Source: Pedobacter cryoconitis
GTDB taxonomy: Bacteria > Bacteroidota > Bacteroidia > Sphingobacteriales > Sphingobacteriaceae
Direction of reading: 5' to 3'
Length of the DNA stretch: 64,000 nucleotides
Assembly (NCBI RefSeq): GCF_014200595.1
Contig: NZ_JACHCG010000005.1
Coordinates: forward strand, 404,654 to 468,653
In this document: positions 51,720-61,610 of the stretch, piece by piece
Position numbering within the stretch: the first letter of the stretch is position 1
Layout: each line of letters begins with the position of its first letter
Made by a program: the position numbers and the translations under genes
The notes under the pieces: generated by a model
What the model saw: the letters and a program-made list of their open reading frames with translations, nothing else
What the model was told of the DNA's origin: nothing
Databases searched by the model: none

Positions 51720-54629
51720 ATGAAAGCATTTTTAAAAGAAGTTGCAGAAGATTTAGTGGACAGGTTAGGGAATACGCTGCACAATTCTGCCGTGATCTTT
51801 AACAATAAACGCCCTGTACCTTATTTGCGGCATCACCTGGCAGATACGATTGGGAGACCTTTCTGGAGTCCGTCGTTTTATACCATACAGGAATTTTTTG
51901 CCTTATCGACAGATTTACTGATCGCTGATGGCTTTACACAATTTTTCACTTTACACCAGCAATACAATGAACTGTTAAAAGCAGAAGGAGCAAAAGAAAT
52001 TAATCCGGATGTCTTTTATCCCATTGCAAGAATTATACTGAGTGATTTTGCCCAGATAGACAATGATCTGGTGAATGCAGACCAGTTATTTGAAGAACTG
52101 GAAGACATCGCAGTTATTGAAAAAGACTTTCAGCACCTTACACTGGAGCAGCAACAATTTCTGGAGCAGTTCTGGACTTCATTTTCGACAGGGAAACAGA
52201 AAAATCACCAGGAACAGTTTATCCGGATGTGGCGCAGGATGCCTAAGTTATACCGTGGCTTTCATCAGGCATTAGCTTCAAAAGGGCTGACTTCGATGGC
52301 ACACGTATACCGGAAGCTAGCAAATGGTAAGGCAGATAAACCAGGTTTTATTGATGACTTTGCCAAAGGTAAGTTAGTCTTTGCCGGATTTAATGCCTTA
52401 AGCAATGCAGAAGCTGTGATTTTTAAAAGATGGAATGAAGCTGAAAAAGCACTCTTCTATTTTGATACAGATACTTATTATATGGAGGATGATACGCAGG
52501 AAGCGGGATTATTCCTTCGGAAAAATATTCAACGACTAGGCTTGCCTAATGCACTGGGACAAAGCAGGCCGCTGATCAGATCAGTGCAGAAAGAAGTCAA
52601 AGTCTATAAAACACAAGGACAGACTGCGCAGGCAAAGATCTTGCAATTGGAACTGGAAGAAGATTATCCAATACTGGATGCTGCGAATAATGCGGGCAAA
52701 ATAGCTTTAATCCTTGCGGATGAAAGCTTGTTGTTGCCTGTTTTGCAAACTATCCCTACCCATTATGAGGTAGAAGGGAAGCGTACCGCGGTAGAGCTGA
52801 ATGTAACCATGGGGTATCCATTATTAGCGACTTCCATTTTTGGGTTGGCAGATATATGGCTTTCTGTACAATCTCAGCTGGCAGGAGGCAAAAAAGATAC
52901 CGTTAACCATAGAGAGGTGGAAGCATTTTTATCTCATCCGCTGATTGGTATTTCGCAAGAAACAAGAAATACATTACAGCTTGAGATTTTGGCCAAACAG
53001 TTAATCGAGGTTGATATCCCTTTATTGCAACGTTCCGGAGAATTAGCCCAGTTGTTTTTTACCAAAAGAAATACGGCCGCTTCGGCCATTGTAAATCTTC
53101 AGGAGGTTTTTAAAGCTGTTTTAACACAACAAGTAGAAGAAAAGACTTTAAAACAAACAGAGGTAGATTTATTTATTGCCACGATCAAAGAGTTAAACCG
53201 TTTACATGATACGCTGGCAGAATTTGCTGCCCGCTTGCCTTTGCCATTTGTTTTGTCATTAATTCAAAAAGCGGTTCAGGGAATAGCGGTTCCTTTAAGT
53301 GGAGAACCTCTAGAAGGTGTACAAGTGATGGGATTACTGGAAAGCAGGAGCCTGGATTTTGATCATGTCTATATATTAGGTGTAAATGAAGGTATTTTAC
53401 CACAGGTAAGCGCGTCGCCAAGTTTTATTCCTGACAGTATCAGAAGAGCATATGGTTTGCCTGTTATTGAGAATCAGGATGCGATCTCCGCCTACATGTT
53501 TTACCGGCTGCTGCAACGTTCCAGAAAAATAAGCCTCGTTTACAATGGCCAGGCAGATGACAATACAACGGGAGAGCCAAGCCGGTTTTTACGCCAGCTG
53601 GAGTTTGAAAGTGGGTATAGCTTCAAATACTATGACCAGTCACAATCCGTAGCAACAGAACATCCGGTTACGGTTCAGATTAAAAAAGAAGGTGACGTTT
53701 TGAAACGTCTGGGTCTTTACCTGGATCTGCAAGATCCTTCAGTAAGAATTTCGGCCACCGCGGTTACTACTTATATGAACTGTCCGGTGCAGTTTTTTTA
53801 TAAATACATCGCCAAAATAGAAGAGCCGAAAGAGCTCTCAGAGAATCTGGAAGCAAACTATATTGGTTCGATGCTTCACTTTGTACTGGAGAAATTCTAT
53901 GAAGAACTAAAAGCAGAAACTCCTTATATCACTAAAGAGCGGATTGTTGCGCATCGCAAAAATCTGCCCCGTTTAACAGAGCTGGCCTTTGTGAAAGTGA
54001 TGTACGATGATGAAAAACAAGTACTCTCAGCAAACGGGATGCAGCAGGTGGTGCTGGCTATTGTGACCGAATATGCGAATGTAATTCTTGACCATGATGA
54101 AAAAGAAGCCCCTTTCTCTATTATAGGATTGGAGAGCAAGGATGAGATTTATTTCAAAATCAATGTTGCAGGCGTAGAAAGGCAGGTTACCTTACATGGG
54201 ATTATTGACAGGGTAGATCAGAAAAATGGGGTAACGCGGGTTGTCGATTATAAAACAGGTCGTGATGAGCTTCAATATAGTTCGCTGGAGGAGATTTTTG
54301 ATGCGGAAACCGATAAACAGAATAAGGCATTGATCCAAACTCTTTTTTATACCTATGTGTATGAACAGTCCAGAGGGATAACGGATATGGAGCCTAATTT
54401 ATACCTGATCCGCAAGATGAGAAAAGAAGGGACATTGTTTAGTTTTTCTGAAGGAAGAGGGAAGAAGTTGCAGCTGCAAGCCGAATATTTAGCGGACCTG
54501 AAAAAAGATTTTAGCCGTTTGCTACGGGAGAAACTGGAGGAATTATTTAACCCGGAAATCCCTTTTATACATACTACACTAGCCGATAATTGTACATATT
54601 GTCCTTATTTGTCCCTTTGCGGCAAGTAG
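51720..54629 (+). CDS. addB: AddB-like PD-(D/E)XK nuclease
   Basis: A 969-residue partner of the helicase-nuclease. The N-terminal half has a degenerate helicase fold without a Walker A (no GxGKT near VIFNNKRPVPYLRHHL). The C-terminal nuclease shows GSMLHFVLEKFYEEL and VDYKTGRDELQ. Cys residues in TYMNCPVQFFYKY and NCTYCPYLSLCG match the 4Fe-4S staple of AddB nucleases. It acts with AddA in end resection before recombination. Confidence 0.85.
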   Translation: MKAFLKEVAEDLVDRLGNTLHNSAVIFNNKRPVPYLRHHLADTIGRPFWSPSFYTIQEFFALSTDLLIADGFTQFFTLHQQYNELLKAEGAKEINPDVFYPIARIILSDFAQIDNDLVNADQLFEELEDIAVIEKDFQHLTLEQQQFLEQFWTSFSTGKQKNHQEQFIRMWRRMPKLYRGFHQALASKGLTSMAHVYRKLANGKADKPGFIDDFAKGKLVFAGFNALSNAEAVIFKRWNEAEKALFYFDTDTYYMEDDTQEAGLFLRKNIQRLGLPNALGQSRPLIRSVQKEVKVYKTQGQTAQAKILQLELEEDYPILDAANNAGKIALILADESLLLPVLQTIPTHYEVEGKRTAVELNVTMGYPLLATSIFGLADIWLSVQSQLAGGKKDTVNHREVEAFLSHPLIGISQETRNTLQLEILAKQLIEVDIPLLQRSGELAQLFFTKRNTAASAIVNLQEVFKAVLTQQVEEKTLKQTEVDLFIATIKELNRLHDTLAEFAARLPLPFVLSLIQKAVQGIAVPLSGEPLEGVQVMGLLESRSLDFDHVYILGVNEGILPQVSASPSFIPDSIRRAYGLPVIENQDAISAYMFYRLLQRSRKISLVYNGQADDNTTGEPSRFLRQLEFESGYSFKYYDQSQSVATEHPVTVQIKKEGDVLKRLGLYLDLQDPSVRISATAVTTYMNCPVQFFYKYIAKIEEPKELSENLEANYIGSMLHFVLEKFYEELKAETPYITKERIVAHRKNLPRLTELAFVKVMYDDEKQVLSANGMQQVVLAIVTEYANVILDHDEKEAPFSIIGLESKDEIYFKINVAGVERQVTLHGIIDRVDQKNGVTRVVDYKTGRDELQYSSLEEIFDAETDKQNKALIQTLFYTYVYEQSRGITDMEPNLYLIRKMRKEGTLFSFSEGRGKKLQLQAEYLADLKKDFSRLLREKLEELFNPEIPFIHTTLADNCTYCPYLSLCGK

Positions 54630-54734
54630 GGCAACAATAGCGTTAATAATAATCGCTTTGTAATGTAATTAAAACAAACTTTATTATTACGTTACAATAG
54701 TTATATTTGCCGGCAGTTAACATTTGAATATACA

Positions 54735-55721
54735 ATGAGAGAGATTCAATTTAGAGAAGCTTTGCGTGAAGCTTTGAGCGAAGAAATGCGTAAGAATGAA
54801 AACGTATTCTTAATGGGCGAAGAAGTTGCGCAATACAATGGTGCATACAAAGTAAGTCAGGGAATGCTTGATGAGTTTGGTGACAAACGTATCATCGATA
54901 CCCCAATTGCTGAGCTTGGTTTTACCGGTATCGGTATTGGTGCTGCAATGAATGGGTTAATTCCAGTCATAGAATTTATGACATTCAACTTCTCCCTGGT
55001 TGCAATCGATCAGATTATAAACGGAGCTGCAAAAATGTTATCCATGAGCGGTGGTCAGTTTTCTATTCCAATCGTATTCCGTGGCCCAACAGGTAATGCA
55101 GGTCAGTTAGGTGCACAACACTCTCAGAATTTTGAGAACTGGTATGCAAACTGTCCAGGTTTGAAGGTTGTTATTCCTTCAACTCCTTACGAAGCTAAAG
55201 GTTTATTAAAACAAGCTATCATTGATCCGGATCCGGTTATTTTCATGGAATCTGAGGTGATGTATGGTGATAAAGGTGAAGTTCCTGAAGAGGAGTATTA
55301 CCTGCCAATTGGAAAAGCAAGAATCGTTCAGGAAGGTACTGATGTAACTATCGTTACTTTTGGTAAAATGCTGACACGTGTTGTAAATCCAGCTGTAGAA
55401 GAATTAACTAAAGAAGGAATCAGTGTTGAAGTTATCGATTTACGTACCGTACGTCCTATCGACTACCCTGCAATCATTGAGTCTGTTAAGAAAACAAACC
55501 GCCTTGTAATTGTAGAAGAAGCATGGCCATTAGCTTCAATTTCTTCTGAAATTGCTTTTAACGTACAAAAAAATGCATTTGATCATTTAGATGCACCAGT
55601 TTTACGTATTACTTGTGCTGATGTACCATTACCATATGCACCAACTTTAATCGCTGCCAGCTTACCAAATGCTGAACGTGTAATTAAAGCAGTGAAAGAA
55701 GTAATGTACGTAACAAAATAA
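54735..55721 (+). CDS. pdhB: pyruvate dehydrogenase E1 component, beta subunit
   Basis: A 328-residue beta subunit of the heterotetrameric E1 (alpha is not in the window). MGEEVAQYNGAYKVSQGM, FTGIGIGAAMNGLIPVIEFM, FRGPTGNAGQLGAQHSQ and DLRTVRPIDYPAI are all characteristic. Transketolase-like pyrimidine-binding and C-terminal domains are complete. It is monocistronic, ending in a terminator. Confidence 0.95.
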   Translation: MREIQFREALREALSEEMRKNENVFLMGEEVAQYNGAYKVSQGMLDEFGDKRIIDTPIAELGFTGIGIGAAMNGLIPVIEFMTFNFSLVAIDQIINGAAKMLSMSGGQFSIPIVFRGPTGNAGQLGAQHSQNFENWYANCPGLKVVIPSTPYEAKGLLKQAIIDPDPVIFMESEVMYGDKGEVPEEEYYLPIGKARIVQEGTDVTIVTFGKMLTRVVNPAVEELTKEGISVEVIDLRTVRPIDYPAIIESVKKTNRLVIVEEAWPLASISSEIAFNVQKNAFDHLDAPVLRITCADVPLPYAPTLIAASLPNAERVIKAVKEVMYVTK

Positions 55722-55744
55722 GTTATTAAGAACTGTTGATATAT

Positions 55745-55779
55745 AATCCCGCTGGCTAACCCCATGCGGGATTTTTTGT
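55745..55779 (+). terminator. terminator after pdhB
   Basis: AATCCCGC (55745-55752) pairs with GCGGGATT (55766-55773), followed by a T-run. Confidence 0.88.
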
Positions 55780-55866
55780 TTTTTACCTTTGCCCGGAAGA
55801 AATTTAAATTCACAGAAACTGACTTACCGATAAGCTGTTTCTTAAAACATCACCCAATATTTTAAC

Positions 55867-58158
55867 ATGAATAATCACTCAAAGATTATTGCTGCGGAAT
55901 TAGCAGTCTCAGAAAAACAGGTTATTGCAACTATTGAATTATTAGATGAAGGAGCGACTGTACCTTTTATTTCCCGTTACCGTAAAGAAGTGACCGGAAG
56001 TTTAGATGAGGTGCAGGTGGCTGCGGTTCGTGACCGTTTCCAGCAATTGCGTGAATTAGACAAAAGACGCGAAGCTATTCTGAAAGCGCTGGCCACGCTT
56101 GGTAAATTAACACCAGAGCTTGAAGCGCAGCTGAATGTGGCTGAAAATATCACAACTATTGAAGATATCTACCTTCCTTACAAACCAAAAAGGAAAACAA
56201 GAGCTTCTGAAGCCAGACGTAAAGGTTTGGAGCCTTTAGCCCTGCTGATTTTTGAACAGGGGAAATTAAATCCTGATGAAGAAGCAACCAAATATCTGAA
56301 TACAGAGCTTGGTGTCGTGAATACGGAGGAAGCTCTGGCAGGTGCAAGGGATATTATTGCGGAAATGATCAATGAGAATGCAGAAGTGCGTACAGACATG
56401 CGTCAGTATTTTCAGCAGAAAGCGATCATGAAGTCTTCGGTAATTAAAGGAAAAGAAGAAGAAGGGATAAAATATAAAGACTATTTCGAATGGGAAGAAT
56501 CCGTAAAATCGGCACCTTCTCACCGTGTCTTAGCCATGAGACGCGGAGAAAATGAATCTATCTTAAAAGTTGAAGCCATGCCTGAAGAGGATGGTGCGAT
56601 AGCAATTTTAGAAAAACAGGTTATTCAGGGAAATGGTGCTGCTTCTAAACAAGTAGAATTGGCTTTACATGACTGTTATAAACGTTTGTTAGGCCCGGCG
56701 ATGGAAACAGAACTTCGTTTGTTAGCTAAACAAAAAGCTGATGAAGAAGCAATCCGTGTATTTGCTGAAAATGCAAGACAATTATTACTGGCTGCACCAA
56801 TGGGTCAGAAAAATGTACTGGCAGTTGATCCGGGTTTCCGTACAGGTTGCAAAGTGGTCTGCCTGGACAGACAAGGTAAATTATTAGAGAATACAACAAT
56901 CTATCCGCATACCGGACAGGGAAATATTAAAAATGCTGCGGATACAATCCAAAAACTTTGTATTAAACATGAAGTGGAGGCTATTGCGATTGGAAATGGT
57001 ACCGCAGGAAGAGAAACGGAAACTTTTATCAGAGGATTAAATCTTCCTGGTGTCTTAGTCGTGATGGTGAATGAAAACGGTGCTTCTATTTATTCTGCAT
57101 CAGAAGTTGCCCGCGAAGAATTCCCGACTCAGGATATTACCATTCGTGGCGCTGTTTCTATTGGCCGCAGGTTAATGGATCCTTTGGCTGAACTGGTTAA
57201 AATCGATCCTAAATCTATTGGTGTTGGGCAATATCAGCATGATGTAGATCAGACTAAGCTTCAGCAATCGCTCGATGATACGGTTATGAGCTGCGTGAAT
57301 GCAGTTGGTGTAGAATTAAATACAGCTTCTAAGCAAGTTTTAGCTTATGTTTCTGGCTTAGGGCCACAACTGGCTCAAAACATTGTGAGTTATAGAAATG
57401 AGCATGGCGCGTTTAAAAACCGCGAGAGTTTAAAGAAAGTTCCACGTTTAGGGGATAAGGCTTATGAGCAGGCAGCTGGTTTCTTAAGGATCAGAGATGC
57501 AGCTATGGTGCTGGACGCAAGTGGCGTTCACCCGGAACGTTATGCTTTGGTGAATCAGATGGCCAAAGATTTAGGTCATTCTGTGGATGAACTTTTAAAA
57601 GATGTAAAACTTCAAAAGCAGATTAAATTACAGCAATATGTTAGTGACAATGTGGGTTTACCTACATTAAATGATATTATGAAGGAATTAGCTAAACCAG
57701 GAAGAGATCCAAGGGAAGCTTTTGAAGCATTCAGTTTCACCGAAGGTGTGAATGAGATTAATGATTTAAAGGTAGGCATGAAGTTATCGGGTATTGTAAC
57801 GAACATTACCAATTTCGGTGCTTTTGTAGATATAGGGGTGCATCAGGATGGTTTGGTACATACCAGTCAGCTGGCAGATAAATTTGTAGCTAACCCGAAT
57901 GATATCGTTAAAGTAAGTCAGAAGGTAGAAGTAACCGTGAAAGAGATTGATGTGGTTCGTAAGCGTATTTCACTGTCTATGAAAAGTGAAAATGCACCAA
58001 AACCTGCTGCACGTGCTAAAGTAGAGCGGCCTGCTGTGCAGAGAAAGCCTGAAAATAACAGACCTCAACATAACAGGCCAAAGCCTCAGCAAGCAAAAGC
58101 ACAACCAGAAGGTGATTTGCAAACGAAGCTGGAAGCTTTGAAAAATAAATTTAAATAG
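55867..58158 (+). CDS. tex: Tex-family RNA-binding transcription accessory protein
   Basis: A 763-residue Tex protein. The N-terminal GATVPFISRYRKEVTGSLDEVQ and YLPYKPKRKTRASEARRKGL are family signatures. The YqgF-like domain has AVDPGFRTGCKVVCLD, and the helix-hairpin-helix part LGPQLAQNIVSYRNEHG and KVPRLGDKAYEQAAGFLRI. An S1 RNA-binding domain sits at about 640-710 (GIVTNITNFGAFVDIGVHQD). The tail is basic and rich in Pro, Gln and Asn (RKPENNRPQHNRPKPQQ), a likely disordered RNA-binding extension. Confidence 0.95.
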   Translation: MNNHSKIIAAELAVSEKQVIATIELLDEGATVPFISRYRKEVTGSLDEVQVAAVRDRFQQLRELDKRREAILKALATLGKLTPELEAQLNVAENITTIEDIYLPYKPKRKTRASEARRKGLEPLALLIFEQGKLNPDEEATKYLNTELGVVNTEEALAGARDIIAEMINENAEVRTDMRQYFQQKAIMKSSVIKGKEEEGIKYKDYFEWEESVKSAPSHRVLAMRRGENESILKVEAMPEEDGAIAILEKQVIQGNGAASKQVELALHDCYKRLLGPAMETELRLLAKQKADEEAIRVFAENARQLLLAAPMGQKNVLAVDPGFRTGCKVVCLDRQGKLLENTTIYPHTGQGNIKNAADTIQKLCIKHEVEAIAIGNGTAGRETETFIRGLNLPGVLVVMVNENGASIYSASEVAREEFPTQDITIRGAVSIGRRLMDPLAELVKIDPKSIGVGQYQHDVDQTKLQQSLDDTVMSCVNAVGVELNTASKQVLAYVSGLGPQLAQNIVSYRNEHGAFKNRESLKKVPRLGDKAYEQAAGFLRIRDAAMVLDASGVHPERYALVNQMAKDLGHSVDELLKDVKLQKQIKLQQYVSDNVGLPTLNDIMKELAKPGRDPREAFEAFSFTEGVNEINDLKVGMKLSGIVTNITNFGAFVDIGVHQDGLVHTSQLADKFVANPNDIVKVSQKVEVTVKEIDVVRKRISLSMKSENAPKPAARAKVERPAVQRKPENNRPQHNRPKPQQAKAQPEGDLQTKLEALKNKFK

Positions 58159-58168
58159 TATAGCGTTT

Positions 58169-58558
58169 TTATAACCAGGTTTCCTGTAAGTGGCGCCATC
58201 TTATTTTACCCTCCCCATCAGCAATGAATAACGCACTGGATCTGCGGTTATTTATCGTTGATGGGGTTTTTTGCATTTCATGATAGACGATGATAGCTAT
58301 ATTGTCTGCCGAATAACTCACGATGAACTGATCTGCTACAGCAGAAAACCCTTGTTTAGTACCAAATACTTTGGGTAACCAGGCCGCCAGATCCTCATGA
58401 CTTTTAACAGAACCGTCTGGTGCAACCATTATAAAGTCCTGATGTAGTCTTCCTAATACGTCATTAATATTTTCCCTGTTGGTTTCCCCTCTAAACCATA
58501 AAGTAATTGCCTGGTTGAAATCGTGAACTTGCTGTTGTGCTGATCGTGTAATATCCAT
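58169..58558 (-). CDS. SnoaL-like (NTF2-fold) protein
   Basis: A 129-residue protein resembling SnoaL/DUF4440 small NTF2-fold proteins (INDVLGRLHQDFIMVAPDGSV, FIADGEGKIRWRHLQETW). The function is not predictable. It starts 3 bp after the MFS gene in the same orientation and is probably cotranscribed with it. Confidence 0.65.
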   Translation of the reverse strand: MDITRSAQQQVHDFNQAITLWFRGETNRENINDVLGRLHQDFIMVAPDGSVKSHEDLAAWLPKVFGTKQGFSAVADQFIVSYSADNIAIIVYHEMQKTPSTINNRRSSALFIADGEGKIRWRHLQETWL

Positions 58559-58561
58559 ATT

Positions 58562-59998
58562 TTAATTTTTTAAGGGTAATTTGTTGAGTTTGATAGTTAA
58601 AAAGAAAGCAATGATGAAAATGGAGAGCAGACAACCTATTGCAATTGCGAAGGCTATTTTAAAAGATTGAACGCCGGAGTTGTTATTTAATAAGGAGAAA
58701 AAGATAGTTCCGATGAGCGCAACACCAATCGCACTGCCCATTTGTATCGCAGTACTTACTATGCCAGCTGCCATCCCGGCTTTTTCAGGGTTAACCGGAG
58801 CTAGCGTAATCCTGACGAGTGCCGGTAATACAATGCCATGTCCCATACCGGCAATCATTAAGCCTGTATATAGTAAAAATTCGGGGGCAGGATAATATAT
58901 AGTAGCTATAATCACCATTGCATAGCCTGTTGATAATAGCCCCAATGCAAGTAATACAACCGATGAACCTAGCTTTCCCGTGAGCATTGCACTGGTTAAA
59001 GGGCCAATAAAAAATCCTGCTGCATAAGGCAGTACGGCTAATCCGGCAGAAAGGACATCCCAATGAAGACCACTTTGTAAATAATACGGGTAGATCATAA
59101 AAAATGCTGCGGTACTGTTAAAGAAGAAAATAATGATTGCCCCGGTCACGAAATGCATATTGCGGAACATATTCAGGTCAATTAAAGGATCTTTGCCTTT
59201 GACCACTGTCTGTTTTTCGAGTTTAATAAATGTGATTAATACAGGAATTGCAGCTGCGAAGCATAAAAATATCCATAATGGCCAGCCTTCTTCTCTTCCT
59301 TTGATGAGTGGATAGATGATTAAGAACAAGGCGAGAGAAAGAAAAATTATCCCGGAAATGTCCAGTTTGGGTTGTTTTGCTGGTTTATTTTCTGGTAAAA
59401 CGAAAAATGCAAAGACAATAGTCAGTAATCCGATAGGAATATTGAGCATAAAAACTGACTCCCAGGTGAATCCAAAAGGATGAATTTTTAGGAGTACGCC
59501 ACCCAGGAGCTGGCCGGCAATAGAAGCCAGGCCGAAAGTCGCCCCAAAGAAACCCATTGCTTTAGGTTGTTCTTTTGCGGGAAAAATAATTCTGATGGAA
59601 GATAGAACTTGTGGGGCAAGCAGGGCCGCGGCTAATCCCTGTATAACTCTTGCACCAATTAACAGTTCGATATTTGGGGCAAAACCACAAATAGCAGAGG
59701 AACTGGTGAATAGAAGCATCCCGATTATAAACATACGCTTTCTTCCATAAATATCGCCGAGCCTGCCTCCTGTTACTACTAATACGGCATAAGTTGCGCC
59801 ATAAGCGATGATGACAAATTGTAATTGACTCGCTGTAGCATGGAGCACATCTTTAATAGCAGGTAGTGCAACATTGACGATAAAAAAATCGAGTGGGGAC
59901 AGAAATGCACCCATGAGCAGTACAAACAAGGCAAGCCATCTTTGGGTATAAGGCGAGGATGTATGAGTTAATAAGGTATCCGTTGTTGCTTTTTGCAT
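58562..59998 (-). CDS. MFS multidrug exporter, DHA2 (EmrB/QacA) type
   Basis: A 478-residue transporter with 14 predicted helices. LLMGAFLSPLDFFIVNVALPAI has the DHA2 motif D1 in altered form. GRLGDIYGRKRMFIIGM is motif A, and GARVIQGLAAALLAPQVLSSI motif B. It probably exports toxic compounds. The divergent AraC regulator upstream likely controls it. Confidence 0.88.
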   Translation of the reverse strand: MQKATTDTLLTHTSSPYTQRWLALFVLLMGAFLSPLDFFIVNVALPAIKDVLHATASQLQFVIIAYGATYAVLVVTGGRLGDIYGRKRMFIIGMLLFTSSSAICGFAPNIELLIGARVIQGLAAALLAPQVLSSIRIIFPAKEQPKAMGFFGATFGLASIAGQLLGGVLLKIHPFGFTWESVFMLNIPIGLLTIVFAFFVLPENKPAKQPKLDISGIIFLSLALFLIIYPLIKGREEGWPLWIFLCFAAAIPVLITFIKLEKQTVVKGKDPLIDLNMFRNMHFVTGAIIIFFFNSTAAFFMIYPYYLQSGLHWDVLSAGLAVLPYAAGFFIGPLTSAMLTGKLGSSVVLLALGLLSTGYAMVIIATIYYPAPEFLLYTGLMIAGMGHGIVLPALVRITLAPVNPEKAGMAAGIVSTAIQMGSAIGVALIGTIFFSLLNNNSGVQSFKIAFAIAIGCLLSIFIIAFFLTIKLNKLPLKN

Positions 59999-60083
59999 GG
60001 GTAATTTTTTTATGCTGCAAAGAAACGCCGCCTGGGTAAGAGTTGAATTGTATTTTAAGAGGCTTGTCTTGTATCTTTACAGG

Positions 60084-60953
60084 ATGGTAACACAGGATAT
60101 CAGAACCCTTTTTGAAATTTCGATTCTGGAAAAAGAAATTGGTATGACCAGAATGGATCAGCTTAATTATTTTCAGCTGATCTATATTCAACAAGGGAAA
60201 GGGAGCCATATTGTAAATGGGAATAGTTATTTGTATCAAAGTGGAAAGCTGTTTTTTCTGGCTCCTGAAGATTCGCACGCTTTTAACGTAGAAAGTCCGA
60301 CACGTTTTGTACATATCCGTTTTTCAGAAGTCTCCTTTTTTAAACTTCAGGCTGAGGCCGGACAGCTGGATTATTGTGACTGGATGAAAAAAATAGGTTA
60401 TATCTTTCATAATTATCATGCAAAGGCTGGTTGTCTGTTTAAAAATGAGCAGGATGAAGTATTTGGCTTGACCTTAATAGAAGGAATTATACGGGAGCAT
60501 GAGCAAAAAGAAATTGGTTCTTTAGCAATCATTCGTCAGTCCGTCTCTATTCTGATCAATTTAATTGCACGTAATATTATCCGGACTGAGCCTGATGAGA
60601 GATTAGAACGTGAAAGTGAGTCGGCCGTGATGAAGATTATCGCTTATTTACAGCAGCACATTTATGAACCAGAAAGTTTAAAAATGCAGGTTATTGCGGA
60701 TGAATTTCATCTTTCTGTGAATTATCTGGGAGAGTATTTTAAAAAGCGTACTGGGGAGAGTATTCAGGAGTATGTGATTAATTATAAATTGAAATTGGTA
60801 GATACACGGCTTGTGTACAGTAATAAACGTGTGAAAGAGATTGCACAAGAACTGAATTTTACTGACGAGAGTCATTTATCCAGAATATTTAAGAAATATA
60901 GAGGTATAACACCTGGTGCTTACAGGAGAAAACATAAAGCGGTTGAAATTTAG
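60084..60953 (+). CDS. AraC-family transcriptional regulator
   Basis: A 290-residue regulator: an N-terminal cupin-like sensor (about 20-110; GSHIVNGNSYLYQSGKLFFL, PEDSHAF) and a C-terminal two-HTH AraC domain (VIADEFHLSVNYLGEYFKKRTG; VKEIAQELNFTDESHLSRIFKKYRGITPGAYR). The frame is open to 59997, overlapping the MFS start. ATG at 60084 is chosen because the earlier residues are not family-like. A near -7 box, TATCTTTA (60072-60079), would make the mRNA almost leaderless. Confidence 0.85.
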   Translation: MVTQDIRTLFEISILEKEIGMTRMDQLNYFQLIYIQQGKGSHIVNGNSYLYQSGKLFFLAPEDSHAFNVESPTRFVHIRFSEVSFFKLQAEAGQLDYCDWMKKIGYIFHNYHAKAGCLFKNEQDEVFGLTLIEGIIREHEQKEIGSLAIIRQSVSILINLIARNIIRTEPDERLERESESAVMKIIAYLQQHIYEPESLKMQVIADEFHLSVNYLGEYFKKRTGESIQEYVINYKLKLVDTRLVYSNKRVKEIAQELNFTDESHLSRIFKKYRGITPGAYRRKHKAVEI

Positions 60954-60995
60954 CAGAGTTGCTATTGAACAACCCTGCTAAATTTTTAATTATGG

Positions 60996-61610
60996 TTATA
61001 ATCTTGCTGTTATAGTTTTTACTGGGTTTCCTCTTGCCAAAGCAGTATGATTTTGCCATTGTAATTGCTGCTGATCGACAAGCTGCCTGGTTTGCCATGA
61101 AATAACTTTGTTTTCCAGTCTTTCAAGGCAAATTTTTTTGTTTTGTAACTGTGAACGTGTATCCATGACCAATACTTGCAGACCAGAGGGTTTATGTATT
61201 GCTCTGACCGCAGTTTCTACTTTATTTACATTTTGCCCGCCCGGGCCTGACGCTCTGAGTGTTTCTATTACTATTTCTTTAGGGTTCCATTTTAATTTCT
61301 CCTGATTTTCATAGATCTCTACACCAATGAACCAGTTTTTCCGTTTATTGTATCTGCGATATGGGCTTTGTGCAATCCAGAGAATTGATCCTTGCCATTC
61401 TTTGATAAATGCAGTTAAATCTTCGCCTCTTGCCAGTAGTAAGGCAGAGCGCAAAGTTCCGTTGAGTTCTCCTTTAATATTTTCAAGCACTTCAATCTGT
61501 ATTTTTAATTGCCTGGCTCGCTTAATTAGCATTTCCTGCACTTTTGCTACGACTCTACAGCATTCCTCAGGACCTTGTCCTGAGGTGATTTGTATACTGA
61601 TGCTTTTCAT
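60996..61610 (-). CDS. prfH: peptide chain release factor H
   Basis: A 204-residue class-I release-factor-like protein with the catalytic GGQ at 124-126 (RASGPGGQNVNKVETAV). The codon-recognition superdomain of RF1/RF2 is missing, as in PrfH. The N-terminal ISIQITSGQGPEECCRVVAKV is typical of PrfH. It overlaps the stop of rtcB by one base. In known systems PrfH frees ribosomes whose 16S decoding centre has been cut, and the partner RtcB reseals the RNA. Confidence 0.92.
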   Translation of the reverse strand: MKSISIQITSGQGPEECCRVVAKVQEMLIKRARQLKIQIEVLENIKGELNGTLRSALLLARGEDLTAFIKEWQGSILWIAQSPYRRYNKRKNWFIGVEIYENQEKLKWNPKEIVIETLRASGPGGQNVNKVETAVRAIHKPSGLQVLVMDTRSQLQNKKICLERLENKVISWQTRQLVDQQQLQWQNHTALARGNPVKTITARL

